Shown one piece after another: positions 33,316-40,937 of a stretch of DNA of 42,027 nucleotides. The notes beneath the pieces are model-generated. The model was not told the DNA's origin. It searched no databases and was given only the letters and a program-made list of their open reading frames with translations. The stretch is taken from positions 1 through 42,027 of the forward strand of contig NZ_JAUQSY010000027.1 in assembly GCF_030580865.1 (NCBI RefSeq). Direction: 5' to 3'. Numbering within the stretch: the first letter of the stretch is position 1; each line of letters starts with the position of its first letter. The translations under genes and the position numbers were made by a program. The DNA comes from Hymenobacter aranciens (GTDB lineage Bacteria > Bacteroidota > Bacteroidia > Cytophagales > Hymenobacteraceae).

Positions 33316-33717
33316 TCAGGCCAGCAGCCAGGCCAGCGCCTCCGGCTCGTGCTCAAACTCCTGCCGCCGCACCTTCTGGTCGAACCGCTGCGTCATGCTG
33401 CGCACCGCCAGCCGCCCGATGGGCGACGGCCCCTGCACCACGGCAATGCAGATGCTGAGCGGCAGCGCATTGATGCGCGGAAACCACTCCGTCACCAGCC
33501 AGTTCTGAATGGCCAGGCTGATGGGTGGCCGCTGCTGCTGCAGCGACATAATCAGACCGGTGCGGTAGCGCAGGGGCGCGGCCGCCAGGTGCTCGTACAT
33601 GGCCCGCACCTCGGCTTCGTTGGTCGCCTGGGCCGTCCAGGCCAGGCGCAGGTAGCCTTCCGGCTCCAGCGTGAGGCGGGCAGCGGCATTCTGAAAGTAT
33701 AGCTGGGCAGCCTTCAT
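33316..33717 (-). CDS. Small STAS/SEC14-like domain protein
   Basis: The product has 133 residues from the ATG ending at 33717 (MKAAQLYFQNAAARLTLEP). Strand and helix pattern: GYLRLAWTAQATNEAEVRAM, ISLAIQNWLVTEWFPRI, PLSICIAVVQG, FEHEPEALAWLLA. It shares with the 32804-33244 product the final 'F-x-x-x-x-x-A-x-x-W-L' helix and the general fold, not high identity. The two genes converge tail to tail, 71 bp apart. No signal peptide is present. The promoter box sits 4 nt before the ATG. Function is unknown. Confidence 0.78.
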   Translation of the reverse strand: MKAAQLYFQNAAARLTLEPEGYLRLAWTAQATNEAEVRAMYEHLAAAPLRYRTGLIMSLQQQRPPISLAIQNWLVTEWFPRINALPLSICIAVVQGPSPIGRLAVRSMTQRFDQKVRRQEFEHEPEALAWLLA

Positions 33718-33721
33718 GGCA

Positions 33722-33729
33722 CAAACTTA
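33722..33729 (-). promoter_or_regulatory. -7 box 4 nt from ATG (leaderless promoter)
   Basis: TAAGTTTG is a full TAnnTTTG match and ends 4 nt before the ATG at 33717. Confidence 0.6.
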
Positions 33730-33753
33730 CGGCCGTGGCTGTCAAATGTCATA

Positions 33754-33781
33754 AAGCCCGCGCCGGGGAGGGCGCGGGCTT
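33754..33781 (-). terminator. Terminator of the 33824-36550 gene
   Basis: Perfect 11-bp arms (33754-33764 and 33771-33781, AAGCCCGCGCC) with a 6-nt loop lie 42 nt past the stop at 33824. On the minus strand a moderately T-rich stretch (CTTTATGACATTTG) follows. Confidence 0.75.
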
Positions 33782-33823
33782 GGTGGCGGGGCGGGCATCA
33801 GCCAGCATCAGCCAGTCCTCGCC

Positions 33824-36550
33824 TTACGGGGCCGACACGTACCAGTCCGTGCCGTCGGAGATGACCGTGATGAGGCGGTTCGTGGTCGTCATGGTGTAGG
33901 AGCTCGCGCCGCTGGTGCTGTCGGCGTCGTAGATGTTGCTACTGCCCGAGGTGATGACGGGCGCCGTGCCGCCGTTGAAGCGCAGGTAGTAGATGCGGCC
34001 CGGGCAGTCGCTGGCCGTGGGCAGGCGGTAGTATTGGTTGCTGGCGCCGGTGGGCGTCAGCTCGTAGAAACCGCCGACGAAGGTAGTTTGGTTGATGCGG
34101 CCCTGGTCGAGGCCGTTGGGGCTGCCGCTGCCGCCGCCGCCGAAGTTGTTGACCACACCCACGGCGAAGGTGCCGTTGACTTGCAGCGAGCTGCTGGGCG
34201 CCGAGATGCCGATGCCTACGCTCACGGCATCGTTGGTGCCGCGCGTGTTGCCGATGACCAGCGAGTTGCTCTGCGTCACGCTGGTGTTATTGCCGAAGGC
34301 GTAGGCGTCGTAGAGGCCGGCGCCGGCCTGCGTGCTGCCGCCCAGCAGGATGTTGTTGCTGTTGGTGGTCAGCGCAGCGCCGGCGCTGGTACCGATGGCA
34401 ATGTTGTTGGTGCCGGTAATCGTAGTGCTGGCGTTGTAGGCCACCTGGTTCCCGATGAATACGTTGTTGGTGCCGGTGGTCAGTCTGTTCCCGGCGTAGT
34501 AGCCCATCAGGGTATTGCTGCCGCCGGTGGTGTTCTGGCCCGCGCCGTAGCCGATGAACGTGCTGGCACTCTCGTTGAGCTCCTGGCCCGCCCGTGCCCC
34601 GATGATGACGTTGTACACACCGGTACTCACGGCATAGCCCGCGTTGAAGCCCAGCAGCACCGACGCCGCGGAGGGCGTACTGTTGCCCACCGAGATGCGC
34701 CCGTTGCTGTACACCCGGAAGGCCTCGTTGCCGTTGCGCTTCACGATGACGTCCTCGTTGTTGTTGCTGCCGATGAATTGGTTGCCGTCGAGAGTGTTGC
34801 CGCTCAGGCTCCAGCCGGGGGTGCTGCCCGCGATGGTGGCCCAGGTGTTGTCGCCGCGCAGGTAGGTGCTGCTGCTGGGCGTGCCGGTGGCCGAGAGCTC
34901 GGCAATGCCCACGGCGTCGTCGGCCAGCTTGGCGTTGGTCACGGCGTTGGTGGCCAGCTCGGCGGGGCCAATGGCACTGGCGGCGATGGTGGGGTTGGGG
35001 TAGGTGCCGGTGAGGGAGCCGCCGGCCGTGCCGGTGGGCGCGCCGCCGCCGCTGGGCAGGGTCACCGAGTTGCCCCCGCTGATGCTCAGCGTCGAGCCGC
35101 TAATAGCCAGCGTTTGGGCATCGGTGTTCACGGGGATGGCCTGGGTGCTGAGGTCGCCGTCGGCATCGGCCACCACCATGCGGCTGCCGGTGCCGCCCAG
35201 GCTTTCGAGGCGGGTGTTGGAGGTGCCGGCGGTGCCGCCCACGTGGAAGGTTACGGCCGGGCTGGCCGCCGCCGTGCCGATGCCCACGCGGCCGGTGCCG
35301 CGCCAGCCCAGCACGCCGGTGCTGACGCCGCCGTTGCGGACGCCCAGCAAGCCGCCGCCCGAGCCGGTGAGCTCGGGGCCGTCGGGCGCGAGGCTCCACA
35401 CCAGGCGGTGGTTGCTGTCGGTGGCGGTGCGCAGGTGCAGGGCGTTGTCGGCCAGGGCCAGGGTTTGGGTGGCGAGGTGGTCGCCGAGGTCGTCGCCGAG
35501 GGTGCTGGCGTCGACGCTGCTCAGGTTGCCGCTGGCGTTGGTGGTCACCACGCCCGGCGTGGTGAGGCCGCGCAGGCGGGTGGTGCCGTTCACGTCGAGC
35601 TGGGCGGTGGGGGTGCCGGTGCCCACGCCCACCAGCGCGTTGGTGCTGGTGTAGAGGGCCGCGTTGCCGGGGGTGGTGTAGAATACCGTAAAGGTTAGGT
35701 CGTTGACGCCAGCCGTGGTACCGTTGTAGATGGAGCCGCCCGGGTACACGTTGGCGCTGGAGCGGCTCCAGTCCGTGACGCCGGTGCTGAACGAGTAGGT
35801 GCCGGCCGCGCCCACCGTCACGGGCGTGGCCAGCACGATGTTGTTGGTGCCGGGGGTGTAGCTGGCGGGCTGGGTGGCCAGCACCGTGCCGCCGGGCGTG
35901 CCCGCGTAGAACGTAAACGTGCCCGACGTCGGGCCGGCGTTGCCCGAGGTGAGCACCACCCGCGTGACGGTGGCACTGGCCGGCAGCTGGAAGCTCTGGC
36001 CCACGTTGCCGAGGGTGACGTAGGTGGCCGTGCTGATGGGCTGGTCTACGCTGCCGGCCAGCGCCGCGCCCGCCGCGTACAGCGAGCCCGCCACTTCGAG
36101 CGTGGCGCTGGGCGTGGTGGTGCCCACGCCCACGTTGCCGGCGCTGCTGATGCTGATGCCTTTGCTGCCGCCGTTGCCCACCAGCTGGTTAGCGGCCAGG
36201 TCGAGGTTCTGGGTGGCGGTGTGGTTGCCCAGGTTGTCGCCGGTGGGCGTGGGGTTCAGAAACACCCAGGCGGCCGGCGTGCCGGCGTAGTACCAGAAGC
36301 CCGTCTGCGCGCCGCCGCTGGCCGTGCCGTCGGTCTGGTACACAATCAGGCCCTGGGGGGGCGAGGTGATGGCCAGGCGCTGGGCCTCGGTGAGGCGCGG
36401 AATGAGCAGGCCCTTGTCGGTGGCCGTGATGTCGAGGGCGGCCTTGGGGTTGGGCGTGGGGTTGCCCAGGCCCACCTGGGCGCTGGCGGCCAGCGGCAGG
36501 GCGCCTACGGCCAGGGCCAGGCCCAGAGTGCGGAGGAAGAAATGTTGCAT
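33824..36550 (-). CDS. Secreted fibre protein with YadA-like head and CPGR-type C-terminal tip
   Basis: The product has 908 residues from the ATG ending at 36550, with signal peptide MQHFFLRTLGLALAVGALPLAASAQ. The fibre N-terminal module is present (NPTPNPKAALDITATDKGLL, IPRLTEAQRLAI, GLIVYQTDG). A beta-rich insert at about 165-305 (SVDQPISTATYVTLGNVGQS...) and repeats of LDVNG / VGIGT type follow, then head-like GYGAGQNTTGGSNTLMGYYAG repeats (about 633-773). The C-terminal domain of about 120 residues contains YYRLPTASDCPGRIYYLRF and ends LITVISDGTDWYVSAP. This tip matches the end of the 40938-41933 product and replaces the S74 chaperone. It is a probable surface fibre whose tip may be the binding end. 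It has a class B palindrome promoter nested in the terminator of the upstream gene. Confidence 0.9.
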   Translation of the reverse strand: MQHFFLRTLGLALAVGALPLAASAQVGLGNPTPNPKAALDITATDKGLLIPRLTEAQRLAITSPPQGLIVYQTDGTASGGAQTGFWYYAGTPAAWVFLNPTPTGDNLGNHTATQNLDLAANQLVGNGGSKGISISSAGNVGVGTTTPSATLEVAGSLYAAGAALAGSVDQPISTATYVTLGNVGQSFQLPASATVTRVVLTSGNAGPTSGTFTFYAGTPGGTVLATQPASYTPGTNNIVLATPVTVGAAGTYSFSTGVTDWSRSSANVYPGGSIYNGTTAGVNDLTFTVFYTTPGNAALYTSTNALVGVGTGTPTAQLDVNGTTRLRGLTTPGVVTTNASGNLSSVDASTLGDDLGDHLATQTLALADNALHLRTATDSNHRLVWSLAPDGPELTGSGGGLLGVRNGGVSTGVLGWRGTGRVGIGTAAASPAVTFHVGGTAGTSNTRLESLGGTGSRMVVADADGDLSTQAIPVNTDAQTLAISGSTLSISGGNSVTLPSGGGAPTGTAGGSLTGTYPNPTIAASAIGPAELATNAVTNAKLADDAVGIAELSATGTPSSSTYLRGDNTWATIAGSTPGWSLSGNTLDGNQFIGSNNNEDVIVKRNGNEAFRVYSNGRISVGNSTPSAASVLLGFNAGYAVSTGVYNVIIGARAGQELNESASTFIGYGAGQNTTGGSNTLMGYYAGNRLTTGTNNVFIGNQVAYNASTTITGTNNIAIGTSAGAALTTNSNNILLGGSTQAGAGLYDAYAFGNNTSVTQSNSLVIGNTRGTNDAVSVGIGISAPSSSLQVNGTFAVGVVNNFGGGGSGSPNGLDQGRINQTTFVGGFYELTPTGASNQYYRLPTASDCPGRIYYLRFNGGTAPVITSGSSNIYDADSTSGASSYTMTTTNRLITVISDGTDWYVSAP

Positions 36551-36595
36551 AGCAGTGGCGAGAAAAAAAGGAGGGCTAACTAGTTAATACACTAC

Positions 36596-36642
36596 AAAAA
36601 AAGGGGGACAAGCACGGCAAAGGTAGTGCCGGGCTTGTCCCC
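36596..36642 (-). terminator. Rho-independent terminator of the 36691-39687 gene
   Basis: Arms GGGGACAAGC (36604-36613) and its complement (36633-36642) enclose a second 5-bp stem (CGGCA/TGCCG). On the minus strand the stem is followed directly by seven T (36596-36602). This is the best U-tract terminator in the window, about 50 nt past the stop at 36691. Its loop contains the -7 box of the next gene. Confidence 0.88.
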
Positions 36643-36678
36643 TGTGCTAGCTTCGTTTGTACCCTAAACAGGGTACAA
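36618..36678 (-). promoter_or_regulatory. Class B palindrome plus -7 box (copy B2)
   Basis: TTGTACCC-N6-GGGTACAA occupies 36657-36678, followed by a 31-nt spacer and TACCTTTG (36618-36625), a full -7 match. The ATG at 36550 is 67 nt on. The same core and spacing are seen at 4588-4648. The spacer contains the right-hand arm of the upstream gene's terminator. Confidence 0.68.
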
Positions 36679-36690
36679 GCCGCCCGGCCG

Positions 36691-39687
36691 CTACGGAATA
36701 GCAATCCAGTCGAGCAGCAGCGTCTGGCCCCACGAAGCGGTGTTGTCGGTGCGCTTCACGTTGAGCTCAAACTTGGTGGCCGTGATGAGCTTGGTGGTCA
36801 CCGAAAACACGTCGCCGTAGCTCTGGCCGTTCTCGGTGCGCACGGTGCAGATAACCTGGCTGGGCGCGGCCGCGAAAGCCGTGGGGAAGGTGACGGTGTA
36901 GTTGTTGTAGCCGGCGCTGGCGCCGCCACTGCCCAGGGTGGCCGTGCCGCTCTGGCCGCTGAGCAGGCGGTTGAGCAGGCTGCCGCCGGTGGTGGGGGCC
37001 AGCGTGCCGCTGGCGTCGGCCGTCACGAGGCGGGTGCCGGTGCCGGCCAGGCTACCCAGGCGCACGTTGGCGGTGCCGGCGGTGCCGGGGAAGGTGGTGG
37101 TGGTGGCCGCGCGGCCGATGCTCACGGCCCCGCTGTTGGTGCCGCCGCCGATGGTGGTGCTGCCCGAGCCGCTGCCGATGGTGGTGCTGCCGCCCCCGGC
37201 ATTGATGACCACCGGCCCGCCCGCGCCGATGGAGATGGTGCCGCCGCCGCCCAGGTTCACGTTGCCGCTGCCGCCCACGTTGATGTTGGTGACGCCGCCG
37301 CCGCTGGGGTTCAGGTTGAGGTTGCCGGTGATGGTGGTGGCCCCCGTGACGGTAGTGGCGCCGCTGATGGTAGCGCCGCTGCTCACGCTCAGGCCGCCGG
37401 CCACGGTGCCGCTGCCGCTCACGCTAAAGCCGCCGGGCTGGGCCGCAGTCGTTTGGTTCTGGATGAAGTCGGCGGCGGTGGGGGCCGTCGGCAGGGCCTG
37501 CGTGTCGAGGTTGCCGCTGGCATCGGCCACCACCATGCGGCTGCCGGTGCCGCCCAGGCTTTCGAGGCGCACGTTGGCCGTGCCGGCGGTGCCGGCTACG
37601 TGCAGGCGCACGGCGGGGGCGGTGGTGCCCAGGCCCAGGTCGCCGTTGGTGTTGAGGCGCATGCGCTCCACGTAGGCATTGCCCACGGTGGTCAGCCAGG
37701 TGTGGTAGCCGTCGGCGGCGTTGTTGCCGGGGCCGGCGTAGTTGAGCACGCCCCAGCCCGTGCCGTGGCCGATTTTGGAGCCGTTGGCGCCCTGGTTGGT
37801 CAGGAAGATTTTGTCGGCGTCGCCCGAGTTCATGGTCAGCGTGCCGGGCATGCTCAGGTTGTTGGCCACGCTGATGCTGCCGCTGCCTTCTATGGTTAGC
37901 GCATTCAGCAGATTGCCAGCGCTGGTGGTACGGAAAATGAGGCCGAGGTTACTGGCGGAGGTGGGGTTGGGCACGCGGGCCTGGATGAAGGCCGCGCCGG
38001 TGGCGCCGCTATAGGGTGCCAGCCACAGGTGGCCGGGCAGGTATACGCTCTGGCTGCTGCCGTTGTCGGGGTCGTCCACGAGATAAGTGTCGCCGGGGCC
38101 GTCCACGTCAAGCTTGCCACGCGGGGTGGTGGTGCCCACGCCCACCCGGCCGTCGCCGCGCACCGTGAAGCGCGGCGTGAAGGTGCCGGCGGCCAGCGTG
38201 CCCTCGGTGCTGGCCGAGGTGTTGCCCACCGAGAACTTGTCGTTGCCGTCGTTGGCATCGCCGATGACGGCGCGCAGCTCGCTCTGGTCCACGGCGGGGT
38301 TGATGCGGTAGAGGCCTACGGGGTCGGTGTTCACGCCGGGGCCCACAAATTCCAGGGTCTGGCCGGTGCCGGTCACGTTGCCGCCGTTGTCGCCCAGGCG
38401 CAGGTTGCCGCGCACATCGAGCTTCTGGCTGGGGACCAGGGTGCCCACGCCCACGTTGCCGCTGGCATCGATGCCGATGCCGGTGGTGCCGGGCGTGGTG
38501 AGGGTGCCGCCCACGAGGTAGTTGCCGTTGAGGTTCACGTTGGTAGTGGCCACGCCGTTGCCCAGGTTGTCGCCCAGGGCCGAGTTGGGCACGCTGGTGA
38601 GCTGGCCGGCGCTGTTGAAGCCCAGGCTGTTGCTCTGGGTGAGCTGCAGCACGCGCACCTGGTTGCTGGTGGTGTTGGTGAGGTAGGCGTAGTTGCCCTT
38701 CACATCAAAGCCGTAGGGGCGGCCGCCGGTGGGCGTGCTGCTCTGGTAGCTGGGCGTGGCCGGGGTGCCCAGGCCGTAGATGTAGAGCGTGTTGCTGGCG
38801 GCGTTGGTGAGGTAAAGCAGGTTGTTGGCCACGGCCAGGGCGTTGGGCTGGGTGCCGGTGGTGAGGGTGGCCGTCAGGGTGGGCGTGAGTGCGCCGGCCT
38901 GCAGGTCGAAGGCTTCGAGGCGGTTGGCCAGATAGTCGGCCACGTAGAGGTAGCGGCCGTCGGGGCTGGCGGCCAGGCCGCCCGGCCCGGCCTGGGTGGC
39001 AAAGGCCCCCAGCAGCGGCGGGCTGGTGAGCGAGCCGCCGGGGCCGCTCAGGTTAAATACCTGCACGGTATTGGTGCCGTAGCTGGCCACGAAGAGGTTA
39101 TCGCCGATGACCACGGCCCCATCGGGCTGGTTGGCGGTGGCAAAGGTGCCCAGGAAGGCCGGGGCCGTGGGCGAGCCCGCCGGCGTGGTGCCGGGCAGCA
39201 GCGAATACACCCGCACGTTGCTGGCGTTGATGTCGCACACGTACACGTAGCCGTTGTGCACCGTCAGCAGGTCGAGGTTGGTGCCGCCGGCCACGGTGCC
39301 GGCGGGCACGGCCACCGGCAGGGTGGGGTTGCTGATGTCGAACACCAGCAGCTCGTTGGGCGAGTTGTGGGTGACGTACAGGTAATTGCCGCTGATGGCC
39401 GCCCCGGTGGGGCTGGTCACGGCCACGTTGCCCAGGTTGAGGGGCGAGGCCAGCACCGTGACGGGGCTGATGGGCTGGCTCACGCCCAGCGTGCCATCGG
39501 GCTGCACGATGGGCAGGCGCTGGTCGGGGCCGCTGAGGCCGCGCACGCGCAGGCTGCCGTTCACGTCGAGCGTTTGGGTGGGGGCAGTGGTGCCAATGCC
39601 CACATTCTGGGCGCGGGCGGCGGGGGCCAGGCCCAGCAGGGCCCCGGCCAATACTAGCCAGCGCAAACTCGTGTAGGTTTGTTGCAT
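36691..39687 (-). CDS. Secreted fibre protein with inserted beta-propeller and H-type-lectin-like tip
   Basis: The product has 998 residues from the ATG ending at 39687, with signal peptide MQQTYTSLRWLVLAGALLGL..AARAQ. After NVGIGTTAPTQTLDVNGSLR comes a YVTN/LVIVD-like beta-propeller (about 75-360: GNYLYVTHNSPNELLVFDIS, DGRYLYVADYLANRLEAFDL, NNLLYLTNAASNTLYIYGL). An EFVGPGVNTDPVGLYRI module follows (about 430-520), then a glycine-rich beta stretch (about 793-868: NVGGSGNVNLGGGGTISIGA). The last about 90 residues (YTVTFPTAFAAAPSQVICTV ... FELNVKRTDNTASW ... LLLDWIAIP) resemble an H-type lectin domain, so GalNAc or another sugar is a possible ligand (inference). It lacks S74 and T9SS domains. 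It has an ordinary TTG-N20-TAnnTTTG promoter and a strong terminator. Confidence 0.9.
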   Translation of the reverse strand: MQQTYTSLRWLVLAGALLGLAPAARAQNVGIGTTAPTQTLDVNGSLRVRGLSGPDQRLPIVQPDGTLGVSQPISPVTVLASPLNLGNVAVTSPTGAAISGNYLYVTHNSPNELLVFDISNPTLPVAVPAGTVAGGTNLDLLTVHNGYVYVCDINASNVRVYSLLPGTTPAGSPTAPAFLGTFATANQPDGAVVIGDNLFVASYGTNTVQVFNLSGPGGSLTSPPLLGAFATQAGPGGLAASPDGRYLYVADYLANRLEAFDLQAGALTPTLTATLTTGTQPNALAVANNLLYLTNAASNTLYIYGLGTPATPSYQSSTPTGGRPYGFDVKGNYAYLTNTTSNQVRVLQLTQSNSLGFNSAGQLTSVPNSALGDNLGNGVATTNVNLNGNYLVGGTLTTPGTTGIGIDASGNVGVGTLVPSQKLDVRGNLRLGDNGGNVTGTGQTLEFVGPGVNTDPVGLYRINPAVDQSELRAVIGDANDGNDKFSVGNTSASTEGTLAAGTFTPRFTVRGDGRVGVGTTTPRGKLDVDGPGDTYLVDDPDNGSSQSVYLPGHLWLAPYSGATGAAFIQARVPNPTSASNLGLIFRTTSAGNLLNALTIEGSGSISVANNLSMPGTLTMNSGDADKIFLTNQGANGSKIGHGTGWGVLNYAGPGNNAADGYHTWLTTVGNAYVERMRLNTNGDLGLGTTAPAVRLHVAGTAGTANVRLESLGGTGSRMVVADASGNLDTQALPTAPTAADFIQNQTTAAQPGGFSVSGSGTVAGGLSVSSGATISGATTVTGATTITGNLNLNPSGGGVTNINVGGSGNVNLGGGGTISIGAGGPVVINAGGGSTTIGSGSGSTTIGGGTNSGAVSIGRAATTTTFPGTAGTANVRLGSLAGTGTRLVTADASGTLAPTTGGSLLNRLLSGQSGTATLGSGGASAGYNNYTVTFPTAFAAAPSQVICTVRTENGQSYGDVFSVTTKLITATKFELNVKRTDNTASWGQTLLLDWIAIP

Positions 39688-39716
39688 AATGGTTTAAGTA
39701 AGGAGTATACCAGCTG

Positions 39717-39747
39717 CAAAGGTACAATTTCGGCCACATCATGCCAA
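39717..39747 (-). promoter_or_regulatory. Canonical Bacteroidota promoter
   Basis: TTG (39745-39747), 20 nt, then TACCTTTG (39717-39724), 29 nt before the ATG at 39687. It serves as the local reference for an ordinary promoter, together with 40509-40539. Confidence 0.7.
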
Positions 39748-39756
39748 CCAGCCGCC

Positions 39757-39800
39757 CGCCAAAAGCCCCCGCCGGCCAGGGCCAGCGGGGGCTTTTGGCG
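39757..39800 (-). terminator. Terminator of the 39825-40457 gene
   Basis: Perfect 16-bp arms (39757-39772 and 39785-39800, CGCCAAAAGCCCCCGC) with a 12-nt loop lie 24 nt past the stop at 39825. The A/T run inside the stem makes it able to act in either direction. Confidence 0.8.
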
Positions 39801-39824
39801 CACGCGCACGCGGCTCCGCTACTG

Positions 39825-40457
39825 CTACTGCACCACCCGCAACTCGGGGGCCGAGAAAACGGTATCGCCGGTGCCGTTCCAGGCGCCCATGCGGAACCAG
39901 TAGCTCTGGCCGCTGAGCAGGCCGGCTATTTCGGCCACGTTTTTGGGGCACAGGCAGTATTTCCACACCAGCTCCTGGCCCTCGGGCACTTGCAGGGCAT
40001 ACTCATACACGTAGGCGCGGGTGTTGCGCTGGGCATTCTGGCGGGCACACACGCTGCCTTTGAGCTTGCCGTCGCTCAGCTTCACCTTGATGGGCGCGCT
40101 CAGGGCCGGGCGGCTCTGGCGGTTGGGCTTGGTGAGCATAAAATGGGCCCCGGCCCAGGCCACGGGGTCTTTCGGCGTAGCTTCGGTGGCCTCGCTGCTC
40201 CACTGGCGCAGGGCTGCTTCGACCTGGGGGCGGAGCGAATTGCGCAGCAGCTTTACGGCTTCGCCGCCCTTCACGGCATTGGCCACGGCCGTCGTATAGT
40301 TGTCGCGCAGCGTTTCATATTCTTCCAGCCTGGCTTGCAGGCCGGGGTAATTTTTATTCCCTTTTACCCCGCTGATGACGGTGGTAAAATACGCTGCCAG
40401 CCGGGGATGACTGAGACTGGTCAGGCTGGTGCTGATGACCTGGGGTAATGCAGACAT
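39825..40457 (-). CDS. Small protein with C-terminal FnIII-like domain, unknown function
   Basis: The ATG ending at 40457 (MSALPQVISTSLTSLSHPRL) gives 210 residues with no signal peptide. Residues 15-100 look helical (YPGLQARLEEYETLRDNYTT, VKLLRNSLRPQVEAALRQW). The last about 90 residues resemble a fibronectin type III domain (YVYEYALQVPEGQELVWKYC, LLSGQSYWFRMGAWNGTGDT, ELRVVQ). Such helical-plus-FnIII proteins are frequent in Bacteroidota without a known role. It has a clear promoter and terminator of its own, so it is a single-gene unit. Confidence 0.8.
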   Translation of the reverse strand: MSALPQVISTSLTSLSHPRLAAYFTTVISGVKGNKNYPGLQARLEEYETLRDNYTTAVANAVKGGEAVKLLRNSLRPQVEAALRQWSSEATEATPKDPVAWAGAHFMLTKPNRQSRPALSAPIKVKLSDGKLKGSVCARQNAQRNTRAYVYEYALQVPEGQELVWKYCLCPKNVAEIAGLLSGQSYWFRMGAWNGTGDTVFSAPELRVVQ

Positions 40458-40508
40458 AAAAAAGTGAGGTATTGGTGGTTTAACCCAGCTAAAAGCAGCT
40501 GGTAGCCG

Positions 40509-40539
40509 CAAACCTACTACATCCGGGCAGCCGTGTCAA
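40509..40539 (-). promoter_or_regulatory. Canonical Bacteroidota promoter
   Basis: TTG (40537-40539), 20 nt, then TAGGTTTG (40509-40516), 51 nt before the ATG at 40457. The spacing equals that of the 39717-39747 promoter. The AT-rich bases 40540-40664 upstream hold no gene that I can see. Confidence 0.7.
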
Positions 40540-40664
40540 GTCTTTTTTATGCAACCAGGCCATCTTATTCTGCCATTTTAGTAAAAAACCGCCTTGGCGA
40601 GCGCCGCAGGGTGTTTTTTTATTTTTAAAAACGCAGAAAAAATGAAATCACAGCCTTAAATGCG

Positions 40665-40937
40665 CTAACCATCAGCAGACCGGTAATCGGATTTGACGAC
40701 CAGTGAGCCGCCAAGGGCCACTTGTTGGCTGGCGTTGTCCTTCGCCGTCGTGATGTTGGTCTTTACAACCGCGTAGTTGCCCTTCACAGTCGTGATGTTG
40801 CTTTTCGCGAGCACGTGGTTGCCCTTTGCAAACGTGGCCTTGGCCTTCGCGCGGGCAAGGTTGCCCTTCGCAGGAACGTAGTTGTCCTTTGCAGGCCTAA
40901 TGCTGCCCTTGACGACGGCAAGGGCTGGCCGCGCCGG
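40665..40937 (-). pseudogene. In-frame 90-codon heptad-repeat frame behind an amber stop
   Basis: Directly after the TAG (40938-40940) of the fibre gene, the same reading frame stays open for 90 codons to a second TAG at 40665. It encodes PARPALAVVKGSIRPAKDN, YVPAKGNLARAKAKATFAKG and so on, ending in VALGGSLVVKSDYRSADG. Nine 7-residue units place Lys and Asn at fixed positions (N-x-x-x-x-K-x). There is no ATG, and no GTG near its beginning, so it cannot easily be a separate gene. It may be a C-terminal tail reached by stop-codon readthrough, or a remnant cut off by a new stop or a lost start. Confidence 0.5.
40734..40922 (-). repeat. Nine 21-bp degenerate tandem repeats
   Basis: Units of exactly 21 bp (on the + strand gttgcccttcgcaggaacgta and variants) repeat nine times without length change. 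The multiple-of-three period and conserved AAG-G/x-C-AAC codons on the minus strand suggest coding origin. Confidence 0.85.

Noticed and set aside
40734..40922. A CRISPR array suggested by nine regular repeats
   Set aside because: The 21-bp units are contiguous and degenerate, have no spacers, and keep a reading frame.
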